From JACKAQ01 sp965227145 (GTDB lineage Bacteria > Calditrichota > Calditrichia > RBG-13-44-9 > J075), in NCBI GenBank assembly GCA_965227145.1, contig OZ245730.1, positions 1,240,001 through 1,304,000 of the forward strand: a stretch of DNA of 64,000 nt. The letters are read 5' to 3'. The notes under the pieces were generated by a model. The model did not search any database and was not told where the DNA came from. It saw nothing but the letters and a program-made list of their open reading frames with translations. Each line of letters opens with the position of its first letter. Position 1 is the first letter of the stretch. A program made the position numbers and the translations under genes. Shown one piece after another: positions 27,942 to 38,615 of this stretch.

Positions 27942-28973
27942 TTACGCCAGTATTTTGTGAAAAACAGACAGCGCAAATGTCACATCTTCGTCGGTTATGT
28001 GCAGATGCATTACCGCGCGAATCCGGGTTGGACCGAACTGGAACATCAGCACGCCGTTCACTTGCAACTGGCGAACCAGATCCGCAGCATCCATTTTTTT
28101 GGGATCAACTTCGAAAATGACAATGTTGGTTTCCACAGATTCCGCCGGCACATGAATGCCCGGAAGTTGATGCAGTGCTTCTGCAAATGCCTTTGCCCGA
28201 CGGTGATCTTCCGCCAGTTTTGGCAACTGATGTTCAATGGCATGCAGCGCCGCCGCCGCCAAAATACCACCCTGACGAATACCGCCGCCGTACGCTTTCC
28301 GGTACAAATGCGCCCGTTGGATGAACGCTTTATCACCTGCGACAATCGAACCGACCGGCGCACCTAAACCTTTGGAAAAACAGAGGGATACGGAGTTTGC
28401 ATATTTGCAATATTCTTTCAGCGAAATGCCAGTTGCAACGGATGCGTTCCACAGCCGTGCGCCATCCAGATGCACCGGCAACTGCCGCGATTGCGCAAAT
28501 TCGTAAATGCGCCGCATTTCGTCGATGGGATAAATATTCCCGCCGCCGCGATTGTGGGTGTTTTCCAGACAAATTAATCCGGTTTGAGGATAGTGATCAT
28601 CTGCCGGACGAATGGCCGCTTCAATCATCGCTTTGGTCAGCAGCCCGTTTTTGCCGTCCAATCCGTTTAGCTGCACACCGGCGAGCATCGCCGCGCCGCC
28701 GCATTCATAATTGAAAATATGACAATTTTTATCGCAGATCACTTCCTGCCCGGGACGGGTTTGGGCGTTCAGGCTAACCTGATTGCCTTGTGTGCCGCTG
28801 GTTACAAACAGCGCGGCTTCTTTGCCGGTCATTTCTGCCACTTTTTCCTGCAATTGGTTGATGGTCGGATCTTCGCCAAACACATCGTCGCCCACTTCCG
28901 CTGCCATCATAGCTTCGCGCATGGCCGGCGTTGGGCGGGTTAAGGTATCGCTGCGTAAATCTACAGTTCTCAT
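27942..28973 (-). CDS. ltaE: Low-specificity L-threonine aldolase
   Basis: The ATG at 28973 has an AGGAAG site 6 bases upstream, giving 343 residues starting MRTVDLRSDTLTRPT. A longer frame exists but is not needed. This fold-type I PLP enzyme splits L-threonine or L-allo-threonine to glycine and acetaldehyde. Visible are GDDVFGEDPTIN, TSGTQGNQV, the CLENTHNRGGG motif, HLDGARLWNA with the PLP-ring Asp, and the Schiff-base Lys in SLCFSKGLGAPVGS. Cytoplasmic and apparently monocistronic. Confidence 0.94.
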   Translation of the reverse strand: MRTVDLRSDTLTRPTPAMREAMMAAEVGDDVFGEDPTINQLQEKVAEMTGKEAALFVTSGTQGNQVSLNAQTRPGQEVICDKNCHIFNYECGGAAMLAGVQLNGLDGKNGLLTKAMIEAAIRPADDHYPQTGLICLENTHNRGGGNIYPIDEMRRIYEFAQSRQLPVHLDGARLWNASVATGISLKEYCKYANSVSLCFSKGLGAPVGSIVAGDKAFIQRAHLYRKAYGGGIRQGGILAAAALHAIEHQLPKLAEDHRRAKAFAEALHQLPGIHVPAESVETNIVIFEVDPKKMDAADLVRQLQVNGVLMFQFGPTRIRAVMHLHITDEDVTFALSVFHKILA

Positions 28974-29215
28974 ATCATCTTCCTGAGCTTTCTGCCTCAT
29001 TTTTTTCGGCGTGCAAAGTTATCACGCCCATCACAACAAATCAAGCACCGGTGCGGATTTCCTGTCTTTTTCACCAAATATTAAACTCGCGCTAAATTAA
29101 ATAATTGATTTGCCGATTTGTGAACTGAATCCGCTTTATAAACCCATTTTGTTAAGAAATTGAGAAAATAGAGAATCGGCTCTGCCATTTGAGTAAAAAA
29201 TTATCAGGGAACGCC

Positions 29216-32200
29216 ATGAGTTCAAATTTACAAACCGCATCTTCCGTATTAAAAAATATTTCTCAAAGCGTTATCGCCGCTTTGCTGTACGATATCGCCC
29301 TGCAAGATGTACCCGAATTGGATAGCGATGCCGCAGAAAACATCTTTTTCGAAAGTATCGATGCTGCATCAGAAGGCATTTTGAGCAGCCGGCGAACCAA
29401 AGAGCGGATGCTGCGAACCCTGCAACGCCAAAAGCTGTCGATTATCATCAACAAATTTAAAAAAGACGGGCAGCCGGTGCCGGATAATTATTTTGTGAAA
29501 CGATTTTCGCAAATCATCAGCCTGGGAAATTCGGAAAAAATTGTGCCGGATTTTCTGGATGCATTTCGCGAAAAACTCGCCAAAAATGAGAAACTGGCCA
29601 CAACGGTGATGACTCGCTATTTGGGCGAAACACTTTCTGCCGATTCGGAAGGCGAAAAAGAATTTGTTGATGAATTTGATGAATTATTTTCCATGTTGCC
29701 GGACGAACCGGAAGAAATTCCATCGGAACCCGTTATCAAACCTGCCAAAAAAGTTGCTCCAAAAGCGCCGCCAAAAGTTACGCCGCCGCCAAAACAAAAA
29801 GCCAATTTGCCCGAAGAAGAAGCCGCTGAAGAGCGTCCCGATACCATTTTGCCGAAACAACCCGGCTCCGCGCAAATGATTTACTGGCAACCGCAGCGGC
29901 ATGCGCTCCCTGTTCGGGGACTGCGAAATCTTGAGCCGTTGCTGGCGGAACACCCGTTGCTGTTTATCACCGGATTTGCCGGATCGGGAAAATCGGTGCT
30001 CATGTCCGCATATATTTATCAGCAGGTGTTCAATCGCTCGCTCGCCATTGGAAAAGTTTTTTACTACCGATTTAGCGAAAGCCATTCGACATACGATATA
30101 TTTCTGAAAAGCATCGCCGCTTTTTCCGAACTGCAAATTCCCGGCTCTGCCGTGGGTTACGAGGCGGAAATTGCATCGGCAATTGCAGCTTCCGACACCA
30201 TTTTTGTGCTGGACGATATTCACGCGTTGAAAGATTATCGCCTGCGGGATTTTGTGCAATTGTGCTGGAAAAACATCAGTGAAAACGATGAATTCAGCGG
30301 CAAATTTGTGATGCTGGATCGCGATTTACCGGAGATCGAAACCACCCAAAATATTGCGTTTTATCGATACGACGGGTTGGCTGTTTCTGAAAGCAGCGCG
30401 CTATTGCGTGATTTGTGGAAATTAGCCCTGCCGCGAATGTTGGCGCGACAATTGGCAAACAAGCTCTGCGGCAATCCCGAACGGATGCTCATTTTCCGGG
30501 GCTGGTTCCAAAATGAACAGCACACGGATACCGAACTGGAACGCTTTGTTGAACAAATGCCTGTATCGGACGGCACCGCAATTCAGGAAGTGCAACTGTC
30601 CTATTACGCCGCAAACGCGTTAAAAGAAGGCTTCGCTCGCACAGACAGCCGGGTGAACAGTTTTTGCACCGCGTTGAGCATTTTCGAAATTCCCGAAGAG
30701 GAGCGTTTCCTGAAGGCTGTTTATGATAAAATCGGTGGCGGCGATTTTCAGGAAAAACTGGAGGAACTGGTTGAAGAATTCCAGCTATTGGAATACGATA
30801 ATCAGGCTGTTCGCTATAATTTGCCGGACACATTACGAACATTTTTTAACTCACAAATGGAAGATGACCACATTCGCCGGGCGTTGCACAATCAGGCCGG
30901 GCAATTGTATCGTGAGCGCCATTCTGTAAAAAATGATTCCCGGGATGCGGTATTGGGCGCCGGGCATTTCTATTTTGCCGAACGCGAAGAAGATGCAATC
31001 GGGCTGATCAACGCTATCAGCAAAATCGAGGATTTAACGGTTCAGCAATGCGAATATTTGCTCAACTTGTTGAAAAACTTGAGCTTATCAATTCTCGAAA
31101 CCGTTGAAGAGCAGCGGGCTGCACAGTTGCGTACCGGCATACTTTATTTCCGGTTGGGCAAATGGGGCGAAGCTGAAACGGCGCTGGTTTCCTGTTTGCA
31201 AGAAGATACCGACAGCCAAACCCGTGCGGAAACGCTGTTTTATATCGGGCAAATCGCCAAACTGAAAGGCAACACCACCCAAAGCGCCCACAATTTGCAG
31301 GAAGCTGCGCAACTGTATCAGCGCGAAAAAAATATTGCCAGATTGGCAGCCTGCCACCAGCATTTGGCGGAAGTTTATTTGATCGAAGAAAATCGCCAGA
31401 ACGCTTATAATCACTATCAACGTTCGCTGGAATATTTTCAGGATTTGCAAGATACACGTGGTGAGCAAATTATTCTGGATCAGTTGGGGCAACTGGCAAA
31501 AGCGCAGCACAAACTTGTGGATGCTCAAGCCTATTTTGAACGCTCAATGGCAATTTGCAACGCACTCGGCGATCGCATCGGAAATGCGCGAACACTGATG
31601 GAAGTTGCCAGATTGCAAGAGATGCAGAAAAAATGGCTCGAAGCAATTGACACATACGAGCAGGTCGCGGAAAATTACCGGAAGTTGAACAACCCGATCG
31701 CGTTCGCTACTGCATATCAACATATGGGCGCAATTTATCTGCAGTTAAACGATTTGGCGCATGCCCGGGTTCATCTCCAAAATGCGCACCAGATTTTTGA
31801 GGAAAACGAACACCGCGCCGGATTGGCAGAAGTTTACGAATTGATTGCAAAAATTCATCATCGCCAAAAGGAATGGGAACTGGCGATGGAAAATTACCAT
31901 CAGGCGCAGGAACTGTTTCACGATATCAAACAGGAAAGCCGATACGCCGAAATTTTTGCCCAAATCGCCCGTGTCTATCAGGAAATGGGCGAAACCGATC
32001 GCGCATTGGAGCTGTTTGAGAAAGCACTTGCCATTAATGAACGGTTGGGCGAATCGCCAGGCGTAGCCCGTATTTTTGAAGAGATTGGCGATATTTATCA
32101 ACAGCGCGAAGATCTATCTTATGCAATAGATATGTATAGAAACGCAATTTCCCTGAAGGAAAATCTGAACAACCAGCTTGGTGTTGCGGAGCTGCTTTCC

Positions 32201-32845
32201 AAAATCGGCAGCATCTATAAAGCGCATTTGGATTGGGAAAAAACGGTACCCTGTTTTGAACAGGCGCTGGATATTTTTACCAAATTGGGCAATGTTCGCG
32301 GAATGGCTTTCTGTCATAATTCGTTGGCATTTGTTTATCATGCCCAAAAAAGTTGGGATATCACCCGGCATCATTATGTTGAAGCGCTTAAAAATTTCGA
32401 AGCCAGCAATGATTATCAGGGTATGGCGGAAGTCAATTTCAATTTGGGGAATGTATTCCACGATTTGGGCGATTGGGAACGCGCGCTGAATCGCTATAAC
32501 ACCGCGTTGCCGTTATTCGAAGAAACCGGCGATTTTTTCAATATTTCGCAGGTTTTGGGGAATCTCAGTTCCATCGAATTTGAGCAGAAAACCCATACCA
32601 GCGCCATCGCCAAACAGGTTGAAATTTTGCTTTATTTCCAAAAAAATCAGCAAACCCAAATGGTCGAAAAAGTGCTGGCAAATCTGGTTTCCTGCCATCA
32701 GGAATTGGGTGCCGATACTTTTCAGCAACTGTTGGCAACCTGTTTGGAAGAGTTGATGCAGAACGGTGTGCAATGGGGGAAAAACGAGATTATTTCACCC
32801 GAATCGGCAACTGAAATGATTGATAAAATATTTTATAACAACTAA
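29216..32845 (+). CDS. Large P-loop ATPase with TPR array (STAND-like)
   Basis: 1209 residues from the ATG at 29216, which has AGGGA 6-7 bases upstream; a TTG at 29189 lacks a site. Residues 1-160 are helical and may be an effector or adaptor part. A Pro/Lys-rich linker (165-215) follows. An NTPase region has Walker A GFAGSGKS (253-260) and Walker B TIFVLDDIHAL (328-338), then helical and winged-helix-like segments. From about 610 to 1150 there are some twelve TPR repeats, for example AEVYLIEENRQNAYNHYQRS and IFEEIGDIYQQREDLSYAID. This layout resembles STAND signal-transduction ATPases, where the repeats sense a ligand. No enzymatic effector domain is recognisable. Monocistronic, closed by a terminator. 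Confidence 0.8.
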   Translation: MSSNLQTASSVLKNISQSVIAALLYDIALQDVPELDSDAAENIFFESIDAASEGILSSRRTKERMLRTLQRQKLSIIINKFKKDGQPVPDNYFVKRFSQIISLGNSEKIVPDFLDAFREKLAKNEKLATTVMTRYLGETLSADSEGEKEFVDEFDELFSMLPDEPEEIPSEPVIKPAKKVAPKAPPKVTPPPKQKANLPEEEAAEERPDTILPKQPGSAQMIYWQPQRHALPVRGLRNLEPLLAEHPLLFITGFAGSGKSVLMSAYIYQQVFNRSLAIGKVFYYRFSESHSTYDIFLKSIAAFSELQIPGSAVGYEAEIASAIAASDTIFVLDDIHALKDYRLRDFVQLCWKNISENDEFSGKFVMLDRDLPEIETTQNIAFYRYDGLAVSESSALLRDLWKLALPRMLARQLANKLCGNPERMLIFRGWFQNEQHTDTELERFVEQMPVSDGTAIQEVQLSYYAANALKEGFARTDSRVNSFCTALSIFEIPEEERFLKAVYDKIGGGDFQEKLEELVEEFQLLEYDNQAVRYNLPDTLRTFFNSQMEDDHIRRALHNQAGQLYRERHSVKNDSRDAVLGAGHFYFAEREEDAIGLINAISKIEDLTVQQCEYLLNLLKNLSLSILETVEEQRAAQLRTGILYFRLGKWGEAETALVSCLQEDTDSQTRAETLFYIGQIAKLKGNTTQSAHNLQEAAQLYQREKNIARLAACHQHLAEVYLIEENRQNAYNHYQRSLEYFQDLQDTRGEQIILDQLGQLAKAQHKLVDAQAYFERSMAICNALGDRIGNARTLMEVARLQEMQKKWLEAIDTYEQVAENYRKLNNPIAFATAYQHMGAIYLQLNDLAHARVHLQNAHQIFEENEHRAGLAEVYELIAKIHHRQKEWELAMENYHQAQELFHDIKQESRYAEIFAQIARVYQEMGETDRALELFEKALAINERLGESPGVARIFEEIGDIYQQREDLSYAIDMYRNAISLKENLNNQLGVAELLSKIGSIYKAHLDWEKTVPCFEQALDIFTKLGNVRGMAFCHNSLAFVYHAQKSWDITRHHYVEALKNFEASNDYQGMAEVNFNLGNVFHDLGDWERALNRYNTALPLFEETGDFFNISQVLGNLSSIEFEQKTHTSAIAKQVEILLYFQKNQQTQMVEKVLANLVSCHQELGADTFQQLLATCLEELMQNGVQWGKNEIISPESATEMIDKIFYNN

Positions 32846-32877
32846 GTTAATTTCAATAAAATTATGCAGATACAAAA

Positions 32878-32908
32878 AAGGAACGCGGCTACAGCGTTCC
32901 TTTTTTTA
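32878..32908. terminator. Bidirectional intrinsic terminator
   Basis: A 9-bp stem AAGGAACGC/GCGTTCCTT with a 7-base loop is flanked by A and T tracts. It ends the TPR-ATPase gene and the convergent acyltransferase-like gene. Confidence 0.9.
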
Positions 32909-32917
32909 TTGGCTGGA

Positions 32918-34045
32918 TTATAATGCCGATTGGTAAATCCGGTATCGTTTGTGAACGTATCCGCCCAATAATTGTGCTGCTTTGTTCATCAAATCGTTGT
33001 CTTCCAAAATCCAGGACATTTCCGCAGAATTAAAACCGTTCGGAGCCGCATTTTTGATAATTTCCTGATAAAACAGCGAGCCGATGCCAAAGGGTTGATA
33101 CTTTTGTTTTATACCCAGAGTAATCACGCGCAAGCTGTTGATTTTACTTTTGTTAAACAAAAAAGTAAACAATCCGAACGGGAACAACCGACCGCTGCGA
33201 ATCTTTTTGAAAACCTGGTTGTAATCCGGGAGTGCCAGCAAAAAACCGATCGCTTCACCGTCGTATTCACCGATGAATGCAACGTTGGGATTAATAATCT
33301 GTTTAAAATCGTTTGCCACATAATCAAATTCTTGAGGGGTCATCGGAACAAAACCCCAGTTCGGCGCCCATGCGTCATTGTAAATTTCCCGGACAATTTC
33401 CAGTTCCTGCCGAAAATTTTTCATATCCACTTTGCGGATTTTCACGGGATATTTTTTGGCGATGATGGTGGCAACCCGTTCCAGCTTTGGATTTTTGGTG
33501 AGGTTTTCGTAAGCGATCATGTATGCTAGCAATTCTTTGGCGCGTTCGTAGCCGAGCGTTTCCATTTGTTCGATGTAATATGGCGGCGTGTGCGTCATCA
33601 TTAAATAGGGCGGCGTATCGAATCCATCGGAGAGGAAGCCAACTTCATCGTTGGTGCTGGGATTCATCGGTCCGATCATCAAATCGCGACCGCGTTCTTT
33701 AAGCCACGCTTTTGCAGTGTTTAGCAGCGATTCAAAAACGTCGCGATCGTCCACGGCTTCCAAAAACCCGAAAAATCCGGTTTTATCTTTGTGGTAATCA
33801 TTGTGCAATTTGTTGATAATTGCCCCGATTCTTCCGACCAGTTCGCCATCGCGATACGCCAAAAATAACTGGGTCGGGTTTTCGTTGAAAAACGGGTTTT
33901 TATCTTTATTAAAAAACTTTTTGCGATCCATCAGCAAATGGGGAACCCAGTTCGGATCGTTTTTATAAATTTTCCATGGCAATTTGATAAATGCCATCAG
34001 GTCTTTTTTGGTTTGCACCGGTCGTACGTCAATTTTGCCTGCCAA
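32918..34045 (-). CDS. GNAT-fold protein resembling bacterial ceramide synthase
   Basis: The start is taken as TTG at 34045, 5 bases after a strong AAAGGAGG, giving 375 residues that begin (M)AGKIDVRPVQTKKDL. The N-terminal segment FIKLPWKIYKNDPNWVPHL, then LAYRDGELVGRIGAIIN, GFFGFLEAVDD, GPMNPSTNDEVGFL and YYIEQMETLGYERAKELL match the family of GNAT-like proteins that includes bacterial ceramide synthase (bCerS), known in Caulobacter to N-acylate the sphinganine base. It lies just downstream of a serine-palmitoyltransferase-type gene, which supports that role. A generic acyltransferase role remains possible. Confidence 0.75.
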   Translation of the reverse strand: MAGKIDVRPVQTKKDLMAFIKLPWKIYKNDPNWVPHLLMDRKKFFNKDKNPFFNENPTQLFLAYRDGELVGRIGAIINKLHNDYHKDKTGFFGFLEAVDDRDVFESLLNTAKAWLKERGRDLMIGPMNPSTNDEVGFLSDGFDTPPYLMMTHTPPYYIEQMETLGYERAKELLAYMIAYENLTKNPKLERVATIIAKKYPVKIRKVDMKNFRQELEIVREIYNDAWAPNWGFVPMTPQEFDYVANDFKQIINPNVAFIGEYDGEAIGFLLALPDYNQVFKKIRSGRLFPFGLFTFLFNKSKINSLRVITLGIKQKYQPFGIGSLFYQEIIKNAAPNGFNSAEMSWILEDNDLMNKAAQLLGGYVHKRYRIYQSAL

Positions 34046-34170
34046 TGCAGCCTCCTTTTTTGACGGTAACAATATTCGATTTTTTGTTGATGCCCTGTTC
34101 AAACAGGCTAATATTTAAGCAAAAATATCGATTTAAACAACACACCCGGAAATCCCTCCGGCAAAAAAAA

Positions 34171-34193
34171 GCCACCGGCGGTGAACCGGTGGC
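34171..34193 (-). terminator. Intrinsic terminator after the serine palmitoyltransferase gene
   Basis: On the minus strand an 8-bp stem GCCACCGG/CCGGTGGC with a 7-base loop is followed by eight T residues (plus-strand A tract 34163-34170). It lies between the palmitoyltransferase gene and the acyltransferase-like gene, so these two may be partly uncoupled. Confidence 0.85.
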
Positions 34194-34224
34194 AATAAAT
34201 GAACAGCAATAAATGATTGGAAAA

Positions 34225-35430
34225 TCAGATAATTTCCATTTGTTTGGCGATTTTTTTGACGCGATCGAGCACTTCATCGAGATCGGCATCTGTGTGGGTT
34301 GCCATGTACGTTGTGCGCAGCAACGAGCGATCCGCCGGAACGCCGGGCGGAACAACGGCATTGGTGTAAATGCCTGCATCGAACAGCGCTTTCCAGAATG
34401 CCAGCGTTTTGTCGAAATCGCGGACGAGCAGCGGAACGATCGGCGTGTGTTCGGATTCGCCGGTATCGAAGCCCATCGCCTGAAATTCGCGACGCATTTT
34501 GGCGCCGTTGCGCTGAACGCGATGCACCAGTTCCGGCTCCGTTTCGATGATTTCCAACGATTTGATCACCGCCGCAGTATTTGCCGGTGGCATTGCCGCC
34601 GCGAAAATCAGCGCTCGCGAAAAATGTTTGATAAAATCGACCACTTCTTTTTTTCCGGCGATAAATCCGCCCAGCGATGCAAACGATTTGCTGAAAGTGG
34701 TCGTCACCAGATCCACTTCGTCGATCAGGTCGAAATGTTCCAGCGTTCCGCGCCCGGATTTGCCGAGCACGCCCATGCCGTGCGCATCGTCGATATACAG
34801 CCGCGCGTTGTATTTTTTGGCGATCTCCACCAATCGCGGCAGTTGCACAACGTCGCCTTCCATGCTGAACACGCCGTCAGTGGCAATCAGCTTGGGTTTG
34901 TCGATGTCAACCGTACTGATGACGCGCTCCAGATCATCCATATCGTTGTGCTGATAGCGTTTCAGCGTGATGCTCGGGAATGTGCCTTTCGCCAGTAAAA
35001 TGCCGTCGTTGATGCAGGCATGGTTGGTGCGATCCGAAATGATCACGCTTTTGCGATCCAGCAACGTCGATACCGAACCGAAATTGGTGAGGTAGCCGGT
35101 GGTGAACATCAACGCCGATTCTTTGCCGATAAATTTTGCCAGCTTGAGTTCCGCTTCAACGTGCAATTCCAGCGTCCCGTTCAAAAATCGGGAGCCGGAG
35201 CAACTGGTGCCGTATTTTTCGATTGCTTTGATGGCGGCTTCTTCAACACGGGGATCTTTGGTGAGTCCGAGGTAGTTGTTTGATCCGACCATGAGCATCT
35301 CTTTGCCGTTCATGTTCACGCGCGGACCGTGGTTGTCGGCAATCGGGATAAAGTAGGGATACAGCCCTTTGTCACGGTATTCGGTTGCTTTGGTAAATTC
35401 CAAACATTTGTCAAAAATGTCCAATTTCAT
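34225..35430 (-). CDS. Serine palmitoyltransferase-like alpha-oxoamine synthase
   Basis: A 401-residue PLP enzyme. Visible are LMVGSNNYLGLTKDPRV, YGTSCSGSRFLNGT, SDRTNHACINDGI, the PLP-ring Asp in LYIDDAHGMGVLG, the Schiff-base Lys in TTTFSKSFASLGGF and PPGVPADRSLLRTTYMATHT. The fold is shared by serine palmitoyltransferase, KBL and BioF. The GSRFLNGT segment, the absence of bio or tdh genes and the neighbouring ceramide-synthase-like gene favour condensation of serine with an acyl-CoA to 3-ketosphinganine. AAAGGAG directly touches the ATG at 35430. A TTG two codons later has better spacing and could be the true start. Confidence 0.85.
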   Translation of the reverse strand: MKLDIFDKCLEFTKATEYRDKGLYPYFIPIADNHGPRVNMNGKEMLMVGSNNYLGLTKDPRVEEAAIKAIEKYGTSCSGSRFLNGTLELHVEAELKLAKFIGKESALMFTTGYLTNFGSVSTLLDRKSVIISDRTNHACINDGILLAKGTFPSITLKRYQHNDMDDLERVISTVDIDKPKLIATDGVFSMEGDVVQLPRLVEIAKKYNARLYIDDAHGMGVLGKSGRGTLEHFDLIDEVDLVTTTFSKSFASLGGFIAGKKEVVDFIKHFSRALIFAAAMPPANTAAVIKSLEIIETEPELVHRVQRNGAKMRREFQAMGFDTGESEHTPIVPLLVRDFDKTLAFWKALFDAGIYTNAVVPPGVPADRSLLRTTYMATHTDADLDEVLDRVKKIAKQMEII

Positions 35431-35619
35431 CTCCTTTATACTGTAAATCCGGATAATTCCCGTAAAAAAATGCGTTCGATTGTTGCAAAACGCTGGTCGG
35501 GATATCGCTATTTTAATCGCTGAGAAATTACAAAAAAGAACTTGAAATATCAAAAGTTTAATTTTTGTGATCTGAAAATTTTTGCGGATAGTGAAATTTC
35601 GCTGGAAAAATTTGGTGGG

Positions 35620-36450
35620 CTATCGAAAAAAAAGTGCGATCAAACCGATGAGCATATCCAGTTTGAGCAAGTTGCTAAGTTTATTTAAAACATCGGGTTG
35701 GGTTGTCTGAAAAATGCGAACGGATACAAACGCGATTACCGGCCAAACGCCGATGATCACAATCGAAAGATAAATTCGCCCGTAATCTCCCAGCGAAAAA
35801 GGGATGACCGTTGCGATGAGCAGCACCGCAAAAATTGCCCAGACCAGCCGGATTGCCGGGCGCATACCGTAGCGGATGGGCAGCGTATCTGCACCGTTTT
35901 TCTGATCGCCTGCCACATCTTCCATATCTTTGATAATTTCCCGGGCGAAATGAAACAGGAATGCCAGAATTGCCGGAAAAATTCCCGCAGCAGGATTTCC
36001 GACTGCCAGCGCGCCATACACAAACGCTGCCGCCGTGGACAGGCTGACCGCCAGATTTCCCCACAGCGCGATGCGTTTCAGCCGGGCGGAATACCAGTAA
36101 ATCAGCGCGGTGAAAAAGAGTGCCATCAAAAATGCCGCATCAGAAATGAACACGGCCAGAAGATTTCCGGCGATAAATTCCAGATAAGCGAGCAGGCGAG
36201 CCGCATTCGGCGGGATGCTGCTCGATGGCAGGGGGCGCTGCGGTTTGTTGATCCGGTCGATGGCGATATCGAAATAATCGTTGATGGTGTTGCCGCCAGC
36301 CATAATCAAACCGGCGGAAAGGCACGCCAGCACAACCGGCAGCCAGTGGAATTCCACCCGGGTGATCAGCACGGCAATCAACACAGAAAGCATCGCAATT
36401 GCGACGTTTAGCGGGCGGGTGAGTTGGAGTGCGGCTGTTGCTTTGCGCAT
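35620..36450 (-). CDS. UbiA family prenyltransferase
   Basis: 276 residues with about eight membrane helices. The first Asp-rich motif is NTINDYFDIAIDRINKPQRP and the second is in KDMEDVAGDQKNGADTLPIRYG. It transfers a prenyl chain to an acceptor inside the membrane. The short form and the motif spacing resemble geranylgeranylglycerol-phosphate geranylgeranyltransferase-like proteins found in several FCB bacteria. A quinone-synthesis role is the alternative. It lies upstream of the sphingolipid-type genes with a 190-bp gap. Confidence 0.88.
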   Translation of the reverse strand: MRKATAALQLTRPLNVAIAMLSVLIAVLITRVEFHWLPVVLACLSAGLIMAGGNTINDYFDIAIDRINKPQRPLPSSSIPPNAARLLAYLEFIAGNLLAVFISDAAFLMALFFTALIYWYSARLKRIALWGNLAVSLSTAAAFVYGALAVGNPAAGIFPAILAFLFHFAREIIKDMEDVAGDQKNGADTLPIRYGMRPAIRLVWAIFAVLLIATVIPFSLGDYGRIYLSIVIIGVWPVIAFVSVRIFQTTQPDVLNKLSNLLKLDMLIGLIALFFR

Positions 36451-36537
36451 CGGGACCGGTTAATTAGTTAGGTTGTTATGGGAATTCATGAGCATATTTA
36501 TTCCCCCTCGTTCAAAGCGGCGGTTTTTTGAAAACAG

Positions 36538-36561
36538 CGTTCCAGGCCGGAGCCTGGAACG
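36538..36561. repeat. Perfect palindrome (REP-like)
   Basis: CGTTCCAGGC, CGGA, GCCTGGAACG: a 10-bp perfect stem with a 4-base loop in the 231-bp gap between threonine synthase and UbiA. It follows CCCTCGTTCAAAGC, a sequence that recurs with the second palindrome 50 bp on. There is no T tract, so it is not a normal terminator. Confidence 0.75.
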
Positions 36562-36589
36562 AGAGATAAGCAGGTCATTAATCTCCCTC

Positions 36590-36610
36590 GTTCAAAGCTC
36601 CGCTTTGAAC
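36590..36610. repeat. Second REP-like palindrome
   Basis: GTTCAAAGC, TCC, GCTTTGAAC: a 9-bp perfect stem with a 3-base loop, preceded by CCCTC as in the neighbouring copy at about 36515. Two related hairpins in one gap suggest a REP doublet. Confidence 0.7.
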
Positions 36611-36681
36611 ACCTATTTTAAGGAAAGCGCCTGCTTTCTCGCTGAATTCAAATATTCCTTTGTCGATTGCGTTTCAAAAAA

Positions 36682-37851
<1,170 letters not shown>

Positions 37852-37955
37852 TAAACCTCCGGTGATGTTTGCAATCCGACATTTGAATTTGGCAGGGGTA
37901 ACTTATCTGCATATCGGATAAAAATCAACGGAATAAAGATCGAATCCGGCCAAAA

Positions 37956-37981
37956 AAAAGGCGCGAAAACCGCGCCTTTTT
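37956..37981 (-). terminator. Intrinsic terminator
   Basis: On the minus strand GGCGCG/CGCGCC, extended by A-T pairs, with a 5-base loop and a run of eight T. It ends the hypothetical lipoprotein/beta-barrel unit to its right. Confidence 0.85.
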
Positions 37982-38005
37982 AAAATTAAAACTGTCAACA
38001 TTAGA

Positions 38006-38596
38006 TTATAGCGGATCGAAAACTTCCACTTCCTGCTCAACGACCGGTGCGACTGTTAAACTAATGAGCAGCAGTAATTCTGTTTCAGCGGACTGGACAA
38101 CGCTGCCATCGGCAACTGCGCCGATCGTCGCGTTGGTGTTGCCGGCGAGAATGCTTTCCAGTGCATCCTCAATGAGCATAATTGCGGCAGGATTCAGGTC
38201 GGGCTGAATTTGTGTCCCGATTGCGTCGGATAGCGTCAGATTCGTGATCGAAAATAACTGGGCGGAGCCATCAGCCGTTTGGATGATAATGTTGGCGTTA
38301 ACCACCGTTCCGGGCTGATTGGTGGATAAAATTTCATATGCCACACCTTCCACATTGTATTGTGTGATCTCATCCGGCGTAATGGCGTCGTCGAGCTGGT
38401 CGAGAATGTCCTGCGAAATGATGCTGCCGTCGATAACGGCACCTTCGCTAAATGTGCTGCTGCCCAGTGGCACAGTTACGGGAATTGGCAATTCAAAAGT
38501 TGTGGGAATCGGCAGATACACGGTTGTTTTATCGCAACTGCCAAATAAACCCGCAAAAATGATCGCCACAAACGAAATGTATGATTTCAAATTCAT
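38006..38596 (-). CDS. Predicted lipoprotein of unknown function
   Basis: 196 residues with a lipobox LFGSC (Cys near residue 21), then a Thr/Pro/Val-rich stretch (TTVYLPIPTTFELPIPVTVPLG) and a beta-rich domain. No family recognised. A GGAG site precedes the ATG. It begins 20 bp after the stop of the upstream outer-membrane protein gene, so the two should be co-transcribed and may act together at the outer membrane. Confidence 0.65.
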   Translation of the reverse strand: MNLKSYISFVAIIFAGLFGSCDKTTVYLPIPTTFELPIPVTVPLGSSTFSEGAVIDGSIISQDILDQLDDAITPDEITQYNVEGVAYEILSTNQPGTVVNANIIIQTADGSAQLFSITNLTLSDAIGTQIQPDLNPAAIMLIEDALESILAGNTNATIGAVADGSVVQSAETELLLLISLTVAPVVEQEVEVFDPL

Positions 38597-38615
38597 AAAA
38601 AATATCTCCTTTAAA

